From Candidatus Opimibacter skivensis (GTDB taxonomy: Bacteria > Bacteroidota > Bacteroidia > Chitinophagales > Saprospiraceae), in assembly GCA_016722045.1 (NCBI GenBank), contig JADKGY010000017.1:1-22642 (forward strand): DNA of 22,642 bases. The letters are read 5' to 3'. Positions 1 through 8,593 of this stretch are shown here, in pieces. The notes below the pieces were generated by a model. It worked only from the letters and a program-made list of their open reading frames with translations. It did no database searches and was not told the origin of the DNA. Both the position numbers and the translations under genes were made by a program. How positions within the stretch are numbered: the stretch's first letter is position 1; every line of letters begins with the position of its first letter.

Positions 1-66
1 TGTCTCTTCTAATATCCGAACAATTACTCTGGCATTGTTTTAATTAATGATAATTGACAGTTAGAT

Positions 67-200
67 GACAATAGGCGATAAGCAATAAGCAATGTGCAAT
101 AGGCAATTAGAGCAAAGCGGTGATCCCGCAATTTCGAAGAAAAGGAAGCGGGAAATCAATGGGCAATGGTCTATTGATATTGGCAATGGTCTAATGTCAT
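67..200. repeat. Degenerate short repeats downstream of the MBL gene
   Basis: Variants of a gcaataagcaat / gcaataggcaat phrase repeat from about 69 to 110, and ggcaatggtcta occurs twice between 161 and 195. Between them, tcccgc (124-129) and gcggga (148-153) could pair as a weak stem, possibly a terminator for the leftward gene ending near 201, but it has no clear T-tract. No gene is visible in positions 1-200. Confidence 0.5.
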
Positions 201-1206
201 TTAGTGTAGCAGTCCATATGCATATATCACATTGTATTTATAAAACATGGAGAGCAACCAGCTGTAATAACTGGCAGGAGAAGAAAGTGACTCATCCTGC
301 TCAGGGGACATGCCTTTGTTTTTATAAGCCAGAGCAGTTTCAAATATTTGTTTGAAATAGTTTTCCATCACATCGATATCGGATTTCGAGCCTACAGGTC
401 CATGGCCGGGCACGATCATTTTGCTGTCCATCATTTTTATTGAGTCAAGGGTGATTATCCAATGATCGGTATTTCCTTCTTTCATCCAGGATGGTTTTTA
501 TAAACAACAGGTCGCCGAGGAATAGAATCTTTTTTTCCGGGAGGTAAACAAAGAGATCACTTTCCGTATGACCTGTACCAAGGGTAATACATTTTACATT
601 TTGCTTCGAACCCATGATCGACAATTCATGATCAACCAGCAATGTCGGCAGAATGACGCGTAGAACCGGACCGGAAGTCACATAGGCTTCATAATATCCT
701 TTCCACATCTCATGTTCTTCCATAGCCTGATTGCTCATACTGGTAATGTTAGCCGCATTGATATCTGCAAGGCGCTTCGAAGCATCGGTCTTTCCATATT
801 CAATTTCATCAGGTTGATTTTGAGCTATTAATTCGCGGGTTCGGGTAGTGCTGATGAGAATGGCATTTTCAAAGACCTGATCGCCGCCGATGTGATCATT
901 GTGATAGTGACTGTTCACTACATACTTCACCGGATGACCTGTCAGGTCTAATGCAGCTTTTTTCAGATCCTCTGCTGCTTCGGGCGTCATGAAAGGATCA
1001 AAAATGAGTGTTTCTTCGCCGAGGTCAATAATGCCTGCATTGCAAATGGCATGGCCCCCAATCTTTGCGATGGCGGCCCACACCCCGTCATCTAATTTTT
1101 CTATTTCGAAATGGCGCGATGAAAATGGTTGGGCGGAAAGAAAGGAAGTCCCGATGAAACAGAGAAGGAAAAAAAGATGGAAGGGGAGATGTTTTGACTC
1201 ATTCAT
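201..1206 (-). CDS. Secreted metallo-beta-lactamase-fold hydrolase (one frameshift)
   Basis: A zinc-dependent hydrolase of the metallo-beta-lactamase superfamily, probably exported. The start at 1206 is chosen because it gives a classic signal peptide (MNESKHLPFHLFFLLCFIG... ending SFLSAQ); the frame is open further upstream but only through repeat DNA. The metal-ligand motif HYHNDH is at about residues 100-105, a further His in GTGHTESD at about 213, Asp in GDLLF at about 232, and the last His in VPGHGP lies in the downstream fragment. That fragment (about 201-485) is in another frame. The join falls near the T5 run at 495-499, and reading across it restores an HPSWMKEGN segment. The overall pattern resembles the quinoprotein-relay-system branch, but the substrate cannot be told. 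It could also be a B-type lactamase-like enzyme. The C-terminus beyond the last His is poorly conserved and may contain another error. Confidence 0.8.
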
Positions 1207-1226
1207 GTGTGAAAGTTTATCGTCAT

Positions 1227-1325
<99 letters not shown>

Positions 1326-1494
1326 ATTGCATGGGTGAATTGAAATGTGATTAATAGGGATGTAAAATTGTGATGGAGGTCTAAGTTAATATATTTAAAA
1401 ACAGTGTATAAGATTTTTTATATCCAACCTAATTCTTTAAGTTGGGAGCTGATTAGACAACTATCTTTCTCCGATAATAAATGAAATTTTACTT

Positions 1495-1686
1495 ATGGAA
1501 CAAGGACCTGTCCTGGGATACCAATGCCCGGCTTGTGGATTTGTCACGGACAAAACCCATTGTGATTATTGTCAGGGAGTCGTACGATGGGATGACGAGG
1601 TAGGAGGGAGTGCGCATTGTGAGCACTGTGGGAGGAAAGTGCATGGGATTACATGCAGAAAATGTGGGGAAAGTTTTGCGCTTTAG
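1495..1686 (+). CDS. Small double zinc ribbon protein, 63 aa
   Basis: An unrecognised small protein with four CxxC knuckles: Cys 11/14 (CPAC), 23/26 (CDYC), 42/45 (CEHC) and 54/57 (CRKC). The spacing suggests two independent four-Cys zinc sites of zinc-ribbon type, making up nearly the whole chain. There is no signal peptide or membrane segment, so it is presumably cytoplasmic. Comparable zinc ribbons bind nucleic acid, ribosomes or partner proteins, but no function can be assigned. It converges on the TMEM175 gene with only 11 nt between the two stop codons and no obvious hairpin terminator. The eight correctly spaced cysteines make it very likely a real, unbroken gene. Confidence 0.75.
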   Translation: MEQGPVLGYQCPACGFVTDKTHCDYCQGVVRWDDEVGGSAHCEHCGRKVHGITCRKCGESFAL

Positions 1687-1697
1687 TTTTAAATCAT

Positions 1698-2278
1698 TTA
1701 CAATTCATTCTTGAATATAATTTCAATCCGCTTGTCAGGCACCAGCCAGATCAAGGCGACAAGTACATAAGCTCCTCCGGCGATCCACGGATTGATCCAA
1801 CAGGAAATAATACCGAGTATATAGATGATCGGAGATGCCTTTCCTTTCAGGTCATTCCCAACAGCTTTCGCAAGTATAGAATCAGGACCGTGATTTTTAA
1901 TGATGCGTGTTTGTAAAACAAAATAGGCTATCGCTGCCATCAACAGCACAAGCCCGTATAAAGCAAGTGGAACAGAGGCAAAATGATTTTCGCCCATCCA
2001 CCCCGTCACGAAAGGAACAAGAGATAACCAGAAAAGCAAATGCAGGTTTGCCCACAGGACATCACCAGTCACGGACTTCACCGTATGCATCATGTGATGG
2101 TGATTATTCCAGTAGATACCTATATAAATAAAACTCAACACATAACTCAGCACGATGGGGATCAGGGGAACAAGGTCACTCCATTCAGCCCCATGAGGTA
2201 CTTTAAATTCAGGACCATGATCGTGATGACGATAGCGAGCACACCATCGCTGAAAGCTTCGAGACGGGTTTTGTTCAT
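1698..2278 (-). CDS. TMEM175-family potassium channel (DUF1211), one frameshift
   Basis: A prokaryotic TMEM175-type channel subunit. The family forms tetrameric K+-selective channels in the membrane with six helices per subunit. The start at 2278 gives MNKTRLEAFSDGVLAIVITI, containing the family signature RxxxFSD (Arg5, Phe9-Asp11). The frame then breaks near 2209-2212: one missing G in ...GTCCTG(G)AATTT separates this segment from EFKVPHGAEWSDLVPL, which continues in another frame. The rest is hydrophobic and includes YIGIYWNNHHHMMHTV and LLFWLSLVPFVTGWMGEN, both typical of the family. The restored length is about 193 residues, normal for bacterial members. An alternative start in the second frame at 2321 would replace the signature with an unrelated sequence, so it is rejected. 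Confidence 0.9.
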
Positions 2279-2547
2279 GCTGTAAATTTATAATTCTGAA
2301 AATGTCGCCAGGGCAAAGCAAAAAATATTTTTGTCTATTGATTTTTTCTTCAGCCGCTAATTCATCTTAATGCTTCCTCTTTTGCAATTTTTACCACTTA
2401 GAAACTTAAATCAATTCAGTAGACACTTAGAAAAGAAGGGCTGCCACATAGACAAATTGATAACAATTATTTCCCATTCTCAATTCTCGTTCTTATTTCC
2501 ATATTCCTTATTCGTTATTCCAGATTCCCTTTGCCTCTTCTGCCTTT
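2279..2547. repeat. Intergenic region with two degenerate repeat phrases
   Basis: No gene is visible. From 2396 to about 2455 a phrase of the type cacttagaaa(c/a) recurs (ccacttagaaac, gacacttagaaaag, ccacatagac). From about 2475 to 2530 a second phrase alternates attctcaattctcgttctta and attccttattcgttattcc. Both are degenerate direct repeats like those in other intergenic regions here. Confidence 0.5.
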
Positions 2548-5500
2548 TTACCCTTTTATTATCCTCCTAACACCCCCATTCTCCCCACTCACTTTTATCA
2601 CATACGCTCCCACCGCGTACTTCGTCATTTTTACAATTACTTTATCAATCAAATGCCCTTTATAAACAACCTGCCCCACAGAATTCAATATTTCAAATTT
2701 TACAGTCTCCTTATTCCCATGCATCTCAATCACCATCTCATCCTTCACGGGATTTGGATATACAATAATATTCTTTCCTGACTCCACCGGATCAATAGCG
2801 GTGAAATCAATGATCACCACATTAGACGTATCCGATGTACATCCATTCAATGTCACAATAGTATAATAATCACCAGTTTGTGGCGCTATGAAGTCCTGTG
2901 CAGTTTCTCCGGCAATAATACCATTACCATCATACCACTGATTACCCACAGGCGCATCAGAGTGTAGCAGAGCTCCATTGACTGTGACTAAAGGCGCAGG
3001 TGGCATAAATGCGTGCGCATGGATCACGATCGTACTCGACGCGGCAGACACACAACCACCCTGATTAGTGATCGTAAACGAATGGTTACCGGGTTCAAGA
3101 CCACTTACGATTACACTCGTACCTGTACCATTCAATGTAAGTCCATCAGGTATACTTGTCACCGTCCATTCACCCGATGAAGGAAGATTATTCAGCGTGA
3201 CCTGGCCCGTCTCGCTGGCACATGTAGGCTGCACTATAGAACCTATCAATGGCTTCGATGGTCTCGGTGATACACTGATATCAAATGAAGATGATGCACC
3301 ATCACAAACAGAATTTCTTCCGAAAACAGATATCGTACCACCCTGTGTACCTACACCTATATCTACCGTGATACTTTCAGAACTACTTGTCCCCGTAATT
3401 CCACTCGGCAATGTCCAGATGTAAATCCCTGCTTCCGCTATCGGTTCTATACTATACACGATATCCTGCTGTCCCTGGCATACTGTCGTATCACCTGCGA
3501 TCGGTCCCGCAGCATCAGGAGTTGGATTGACATTTACTGTTGATGTATTCGAATATGTTGTATTCGCTCCATTAGTGATAGCAGCTCGATAATACGTTGT
3601 ACCATTCAGGATTCCGGTTGTATAGTTTTCTGTATTCGCACCCGATCCATCACTCACATCAACCCATCCATTCACACCATCCACAGATGTCTGCCATTGT
3701 ACATCGCCTTCAAATTCAAGCAGGGTCAATGAAGCCGTTGTGCCTTCACATATATCCGCATTCTCAGGAGTACTGACAGGAGTTGATGAAAATGGAATCG
3801 ATGTTTCCCATAGTCCACGTCCGTACGTCGCTGCTCTTAGTTTCGTTTCAATCGGATTCTGTGCATAATAAATCTCAAGCTCATTGACAATCACATTCGG
3901 AAGGCCATTACTGAATCTTGTCCACTCCTCATTCCCTCGTTTAGAATACACACCCAGTTCCGTACCCGCATACAGATTGTCCGACATCAATAATTTATTT
4001 TCCACAACGGTGTGCACAGGTATCGGTGGAAGTCCCTGAGAAATATCCGTCCATGTCATTCCGCCATTGTCCGATTCATACACACCCGGATTAGAATAGC
4101 CACTCAATGCAACCCACACTTTATTCGGATCATTATTCTTGACAGTAATGTACCGGATATCCGCTTGTGATGAAGGCAAATCATTTGTAGTGTTTGTCCA
4201 ATGTCCGCCACCATCAACAGTCTTCCAGATATTGGAATTAAAGGCGATATAAATCACAAGAGGATCCGATGATGAAATAGCCATCGATTGGATAAGTCCG
4301 TTCGTAATATGAAAATTTGAGATCTTCTCCCAGTTATTTCCGCGATCACCCGATTTCCATACTTCGGCATAACCTGCATACAATGTTTGCGGATCGACAG
4401 GGTCAATGATGTAAGGTGTGATCCATGCACCATCACCTGCATCAAACGCAGTGACTTCATCACTGCTCTGCCAATGATTCATCGTGCGGAATATCGATCC
4501 ATAATACAATGTACCATATTGAATATCCGCATCCGTATAATCGATCAGACATTCCATCCCGTCACCACCGATCTGATCAAACCAAATAGAACCAGAATGA
4601 ATCTTTGTTCCATTGTCTTGCAATCCCGTGATGATATCTCCACCATCAGTTTGGGATACACCGAGCTTATACATCTGACTGATGACGATGCCATTTGTTT
4701 TATCAGCCCAGTTATTTCCATTATTCTGAGATATGTATACACCACCATCATTCGTTTCGAACACATCGCCATTCGCACGATACGTCAGAGAATGTTTATC
4801 TGCATGAACAGCCTGGGCCATATCGCCATACCAGTGATTGAGTAGTGTCCATGAATTACCGCCATTGGAAGAGCCCCACGTATTTACGCCGCCTACCACT
4901 ATATTGTTTGCATTGGTGGGGGATGCAGCGATACACAGATCATAATAGCCCTGTCCACCACTTCCACTGCCATCAGATTCGTAGGACAATAAATTTGTTG
5001 CATTCCCATCCAGCACGAGGTCGAATGATGATCCGCTGTTTATCGATTTGTAGATACCATAGAGACCACTCTCACTATTGACGGCCACTGCATAAACCCA
5101 TGTAGGTTGATTTGGAGAAACGGCAAGTTCGATTCTGCTTGCTTCACTATCTTCGAATGAAGGCGCACCAAATGAAGACCCGTCAGTTGAAACAAATATT
5201 CTTCCATCTTTTGTAGAGCCATATATAATATTTGGATTGCCTGGCTGAAATTCCATATCGATAAATGCAAGATTTGTTAATAGGGTATTCCAGATTGCTC
5301 CTCCATCAGTTGTTTTAAATACGCCTTCTGTGGTAGCTGCTAATAATGTCTCATTGTTATTTGGATCAATGAGAATTCGATTGACCATTTCATTATCATA
5401 AATGGAATAACTTAGTCCTGTTTCATTCCATGATTGACCACTGTCTGTTGATTTGAGTACACCGATGCTGCGATTGTCATATGATTCTCTGTCACCGGTA

Positions 5501-6094
5501 CCGATGTAGATGGTATGAGAAGATTCATAATCCGGTGGAATAATAATATTGCTCACCGCAAGTACACCATTCTGATCAGTGAGACATGTCCATGTAGAAC
5601 CATTGTCATGTGTCACCCACAATCCTCCGGCAGCAGCACCTGCCCAGTATGTATTTATGTCGCCGGGATGAAATGCCACGCAGTTGATACGGCCTACACC
5701 TGAATATCCACTATTTGAATTGTCAGGGCCTAAAGATGTCCAGTTTGCAGGGAATAAAGAACGGGTATGTGCATGCGATAAATTAAATTCATCAACTACC
5801 TGTTGCGCTGTCTTTTTTTGGAAACTCCCCGCTGAGTGGATTGATCTGGCTTTGCATGGCATATTCCCAGCGTTTGAATTGTTTCCATCCTCTCGCTTTT
5901 TTCTTTGTACCATTTTCCATGTAGTATCCTTTCTCTAAACGGAAGGGTGCCCAATACTCTTCGAAAGCATTTTGATAATCAAAGAAGGTGAGCTCTGAAC
6001 GGGACTTTTCCTTTGGTAAATTTTTTGTCCACGGTTGAGCGAACAGACTTGCACAGACAAGAATGGAGAATAAAAGGGAGCTATATTTTTTCAT
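2548..6094 (-). CDS. Giant secreted Asp-box/VPS10-like repeat protein with T9SS sorting domain (one frameshift)
   Basis: A secreted protein of about 1181 residues after correcting one frameshift. The start at 6094 gives a signal peptide (MKKYSSLLFSILVCASLFAQ) followed by a basic, aromatic pro-region (RGWKQFKRWEYAMQ). The frame breaks at the T7 run 5813-5819, where GEFPKK in one frame continues as KKTAQQVVDEFNLSH in the other. Next come many BNR/Asp-box-like repeats of sortilin/VPS10 beta-propellers (TNDGGVYISQNNGNNW, KSTDSGQSW, ESDNGGMTWTDI) through about residue 730. Cys-containing Ig-like/PKD-like modules follow (ICEGTTASLT, VCQGQQDIVYSI). The last ~75 residues are a type A T9SS sorting domain (IIVYPNPVKDEMVIEM ... 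GVRRIIKG), which in Bacteroidota directs export and attachment or release at the cell surface. The family includes glycosyl-hydrolase-like and adhesin-like proteins, and no catalytic residues can be pinpointed. Confidence 0.9.
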
Positions 6095-6126
6095 ATCTGG
6101 AAATTCATCAAAAAATAAATAAAAGA

Positions 6127-6234
6127 GGACGCAGATAAAATAAGAAAAATTAAGATTTATTAAGATCTGTCGTCGTATTCAATTGACTTCGATTTTGGAA
6201 ATTGATCATATCATTTCTTAAATGATCCGCGTCC
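6127..6234. repeat. Imperfect palindromic element (GGACGC ... GCGTCC ends)
   Basis: The element is bounded by ggacgcagat (6127-6136) and its near-complement gatccgcgtcc (6224-6234). The interior is AT-rich and holds taagaaaaattaagatttat at 6141-6160. The same core and the same GGACGCGGA end recur at 22295-22380, making this a small dispersed repeat. It lies between the divergently oriented end of thrS and the start of the T9SS gene. No open frame is present. The rest of 6095-6273 shows nothing else. Confidence 0.55.
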
Positions 6235-6273
6235 TTCTTTTCAAAATTCGTGCCGCAAATTTTCGCAAATTAA

Positions 6274-8199
6274 TCACTGCGAAATCTCTTTCAACAACTG
6301 TCCCTCAAATTCTTTCACAGATATCGCACCCTTATCACCTTCACCCTGTCTTCTCAACGCCACAACATTGTCAGCCATTTCTTTGTCTCCCGCAATCAGC
6401 ATGTACGGCACTTTCTTCATCTCCGTATCTCTGATCTTTCGTCCTATCGTTTCATTGCGATCATCTACATATCCGGATAGGCCTGCTTCTTCAAGTTGAG
6501 CCAAAACATTTTTGCAATATTCAATATGCCCTTCACCGATAGGAAGTACTGCAAATTGATCCGGTGCTAACCATAGAGGAAGTTTTCCAGTTGTATGTTC
6601 AATAAGAATACTGATGAATCTTTCCATGCTTCCGAAAGGCGCACGATGGATCATTACAGGTCGGTGTGGTTGATTGTCTGCCCCGATATATTCCAATTGA
6701 AATCGCTCAGGTAGATTGTAATCAACTTGTATGGTGCCCAATTGCCATTGACGTCCGATGGCATCACGGATCATGAAGTCAAGTTTAGGGCCATAGAATG
6801 CAGCCTCACCTGGAACCTGCAATGCATCAAGGCCAGCTTCTGCTACCGCATCAATAATAGCCTGTTCCGCCTTTGCAAAATTTTCAGGATCACCCAGATA
6901 TTTTTCAGGCTTACTCAGATCACGCAGTGAAATTTGCGCAGTGAATTTTTCAAAACCTGCTTTTGCAATCACAAGCTTTGTCAATTCAAGCACATTCAAA
7001 AATTCTTCCCTCACTTGTTCCGGTGTGCAAAAAATATGTGCATCATCCTGTGTAAATCCTCTCACACGTGACAAGCCATGCAGCTCACCACTTTGCTCAT
7101 ATCGATACACTGTACCAAATTCAGAAATCCTGATCGGTAGATCACGATACGAATGCGGTTTGTGACCATAGATCTCACAGTGATGAGGACAATTCATTGG
7201 TTTTAATAAAAATTCTTCACCTTCTTTCGGTGTATGGATCGGTTGAAAACTATCAGCTCCGTATTTTTCATAATGGCCTGATGTCACATATAATTCTTTC
7301 TTTCCGATATGCGGAGTCATTACTTCCTGGTATCCTCTCTTCGATTGTTCTTTGCGTAAAAAATTCTGCAACCGATTTCTGACTATCGTTCCTTTCGGCA
7401 ACCACAATACAAGACCTGCACCAACACGTTCAGAAAATGCAAATAGTTCTAACTCAGCACCAAGCTTGCGATGATCACGTTTTTTGGCTTCTTCAAGCAG
7501 GACGAGATATTCCGTCAGTTCTTTTTGTTGCGGAAATGTGATACCGTAAATACGCGTGAGTTGTTTTCTTTTTTCATCACCTCTCCAGTAAGCACCTGCA
7601 ATGTTGGTGAGCTTGACAGCTTTTATTTTTTCAGTATTTTGAATGTGTGGACCACGACATAAATCAACAAAATTTCCCTGCTGATAAAATGTGATTTCAC
7701 CGTCTGTCAGATCCTGAAGCAATTCCAATTTATACTCGTCATCTTTTTTTCTAAAATAATCTACAGCATCAGCTTTACTGACATTGCTACGTTTGTATTC
7801 ATTTTTCTGACGCGCCAGTTCAAGCATCTTCTCTTCAATCTTCGGAAGCTCTTCCGGTGACAGTGAACGTTCACCAAGATCTATATCATAATAGAAGCCA
7901 TTTTCGATCGCAGGGCCGATTCCGAATTTCACTCCCGGATATAAGCTCTCCAGGGCTTCAGCCATAAGATGAGCCGAGCTATGCCAGAAGGCAAATTTCC
8001 CACCCGTATCATTCCAGGTCAGTAGTTGTAAAGTCGAATCTGTATTGATCGAACGGGATGCATCCCATATTTCGCCATTAACTTTTGCAGCTAATACATT
8101 ACGTGCCAAGCCTTCACTGATGGATCTCGCGATGTCCATGGATGTGGTTCCCGCCTCATACTCTCTGACCGAACCATCGGGTAGTGTGATTTTTATCAT
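6274..8199 (-). CDS. thrS: Threonyl-tRNA synthetase
   Basis: Intact, 641 residues, the usual length for bacterial ThrRS. It charges tRNA-Thr in the cytoplasm. The start at 8199 (MIKITLPDGSVREYEAG) gives a proper TGS domain at residues 1-62; a longer frame to 8286 adds only unrelated hydrophobic residues. The editing domain has HSSAH (73-77) and CRGPH (181-185). The catalytic core holds the expected zinc ligands: Cys337 in MNCPHH, His388 in QDDAHIF and His518 in VMIHRAPFGS, with class II motifs around RISEFGTVYRYE and FGSMERF. The anticodon-binding domain ends in KEFEGQLLKEIS. A TATCTTTG box lies only a few bases upstream of the ATG, which suggests a leaderless transcript. There are no frameshifts, in contrast to most of the window. 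Confidence 0.98.
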   Translation of the reverse strand: MIKITLPDGSVREYEAGTTSMDIARSISEGLARNVLAAKVNGEIWDASRSINTDSTLQLLTWNDTGGKFAFWHSSAHLMAEALESLYPGVKFGIGPAIENGFYYDIDLGERSLSPEELPKIEEKMLELARQKNEYKRSNVSKADAVDYFRKKDDEYKLELLQDLTDGEITFYQQGNFVDLCRGPHIQNTEKIKAVKLTNIAGAYWRGDEKRKQLTRIYGITFPQQKELTEYLVLLEEAKKRDHRKLGAELELFAFSERVGAGLVLWLPKGTIVRNRLQNFLRKEQSKRGYQEVMTPHIGKKELYVTSGHYEKYGADSFQPIHTPKEGEEFLLKPMNCPHHCEIYGHKPHSYRDLPIRISEFGTVYRYEQSGELHGLSRVRGFTQDDAHIFCTPEQVREEFLNVLELTKLVIAKAGFEKFTAQISLRDLSKPEKYLGDPENFAKAEQAIIDAVAEAGLDALQVPGEAAFYGPKLDFMIRDAIGRQWQLGTIQVDYNLPERFQLEYIGADNQPHRPVMIHRAPFGSMERFISILIEHTTGKLPLWLAPDQFAVLPIGEGHIEYCKNVLAQLEEAGLSGYVDDRNETIGRKIRDTEMKKVPYMLIAGDKEMADNVVALRRQGEGDKGAISVKEFEGQLLKEISQ

Positions 8200-8203
8200 G
8201 GGG

Positions 8204-8211
8204 CAAAGATA
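8204..8211 (-). promoter_or_regulatory. Bacteroidota -7 box (TATCTTTG) abutting the thrS start
   Basis: Read on the minus strand the sequence is TATCTTTGCCCCATG, matching the TAnnTTTG -7 consensus with only four bases before the start codon. Transcription would begin at or next to the ATG. No clear TTTG -33 element is present at the usual distance; that stretch is occupied by the repeated ggctaaggctaagg phrase (8217-8246). Confidence 0.55.
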
Positions 8212-8340
8212 AAGTAAAAGGCTAAGGCTAAGGTTTAGGCGAAGGGTAATTTGAACCTTGATAATATACAGGGATTGATTTTTCACAAGGTAGGAGGTAG
8301 CTCTGCCTCTACAGGGTTTTTACCAAGATTGAGAAGTTTC

Positions 8341-8434
8341 AGTTTAAAAATTCGGGCGTTTTGCAACCGCCCTGACTTTTTAAACTGCATATCTTTGGTT
8401 TGGGTAGTTGCAAAACACCCCGACCAGAGATATG
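8341..8434. repeat. Twin hairpins with mutually complementary loops
   Basis: Hairpin one pairs 8341-8350 with 8377-8386 (agtttaaaaa/tttttaaact) and 8354-8358 with 8368-8372 (gggcg/cgccc), leaving the loop ttttgcaac at 8359-8367. Hairpin two pairs 8388-8399 with 8423-8434 (catatctttggt/accagagatatg, one mismatch) and gggt/accc at 8402-8405/8417-8420, leaving a loop that contains gttgcaaaa at 8407-8415. The two loops are perfectly complementary over 9 nt, as in a kissing-loop structure. No coding function is visible. Confidence 0.7.
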
Positions 8435-8453
8435 AAAATCTGATTTAAACCCG

Positions 8454-8540
8454 GACGTTCGAGTGTCTCTGACCTCGAACCGACCTCGAAAACGCAACTT
8501 ATGATTTACCCATGTTCGAGGTCAGAGACACTCGATCGTC
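8454..8540. repeat. 27-nt inverted repeat, 33-nt spacer
   Basis: The left arm is 8454-8480 and the right arm 8514-8540. They are complementary at 26 of 27 positions, with an uninterrupted 22-nt core (8459-8480 against 8514-8535, tcgagtgtctctgacctcga and complement). The spacer repeats cgacctcga from the arm. It lies downstream of the lytic transglycosylase gene (stop at 8594), but no T-tract follows on either strand, so a simple terminator is not the obvious reading. Confidence 0.85.
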
Positions 8541-8562
8541 AAGAGTCTATTCTAACAGATAC

Positions 8563-8588
8563 TGAATACCGAATACCGAATACCGAAA
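8563..8588. repeat. Tandem gaatacc repeat
   Basis: Three consecutive tgaatacc/gaataccg units followed by a partial fourth (gaaaac). It sits directly beside the stop codon of the lytic transglycosylase gene. It is one of several short tandem phrases seen at gene edges in this window. Confidence 0.7.
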
Positions 8589-8593
8589 ACTGC

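Noticed and set aside
3068..3424. Plus-strand open frame of 118 residues
   Set aside because: Antisense to the Ig-like domains of the same gene, with no start signal or recognisable domain.
4387..4845. Plus-strand open frame of 152 residues inside the T9SS protein gene
   Set aside because: It is antisense to conserved Asp-box repeats and has low-complexity composition without domain similarity; it is a shadow frame.
8454..8540. Rho-independent terminator of the lytic transglycosylase gene
   Set aside because: The arms are long with a 33-nt loop and no T-tract follows on the minus strand; kept as an inverted repeat instead.
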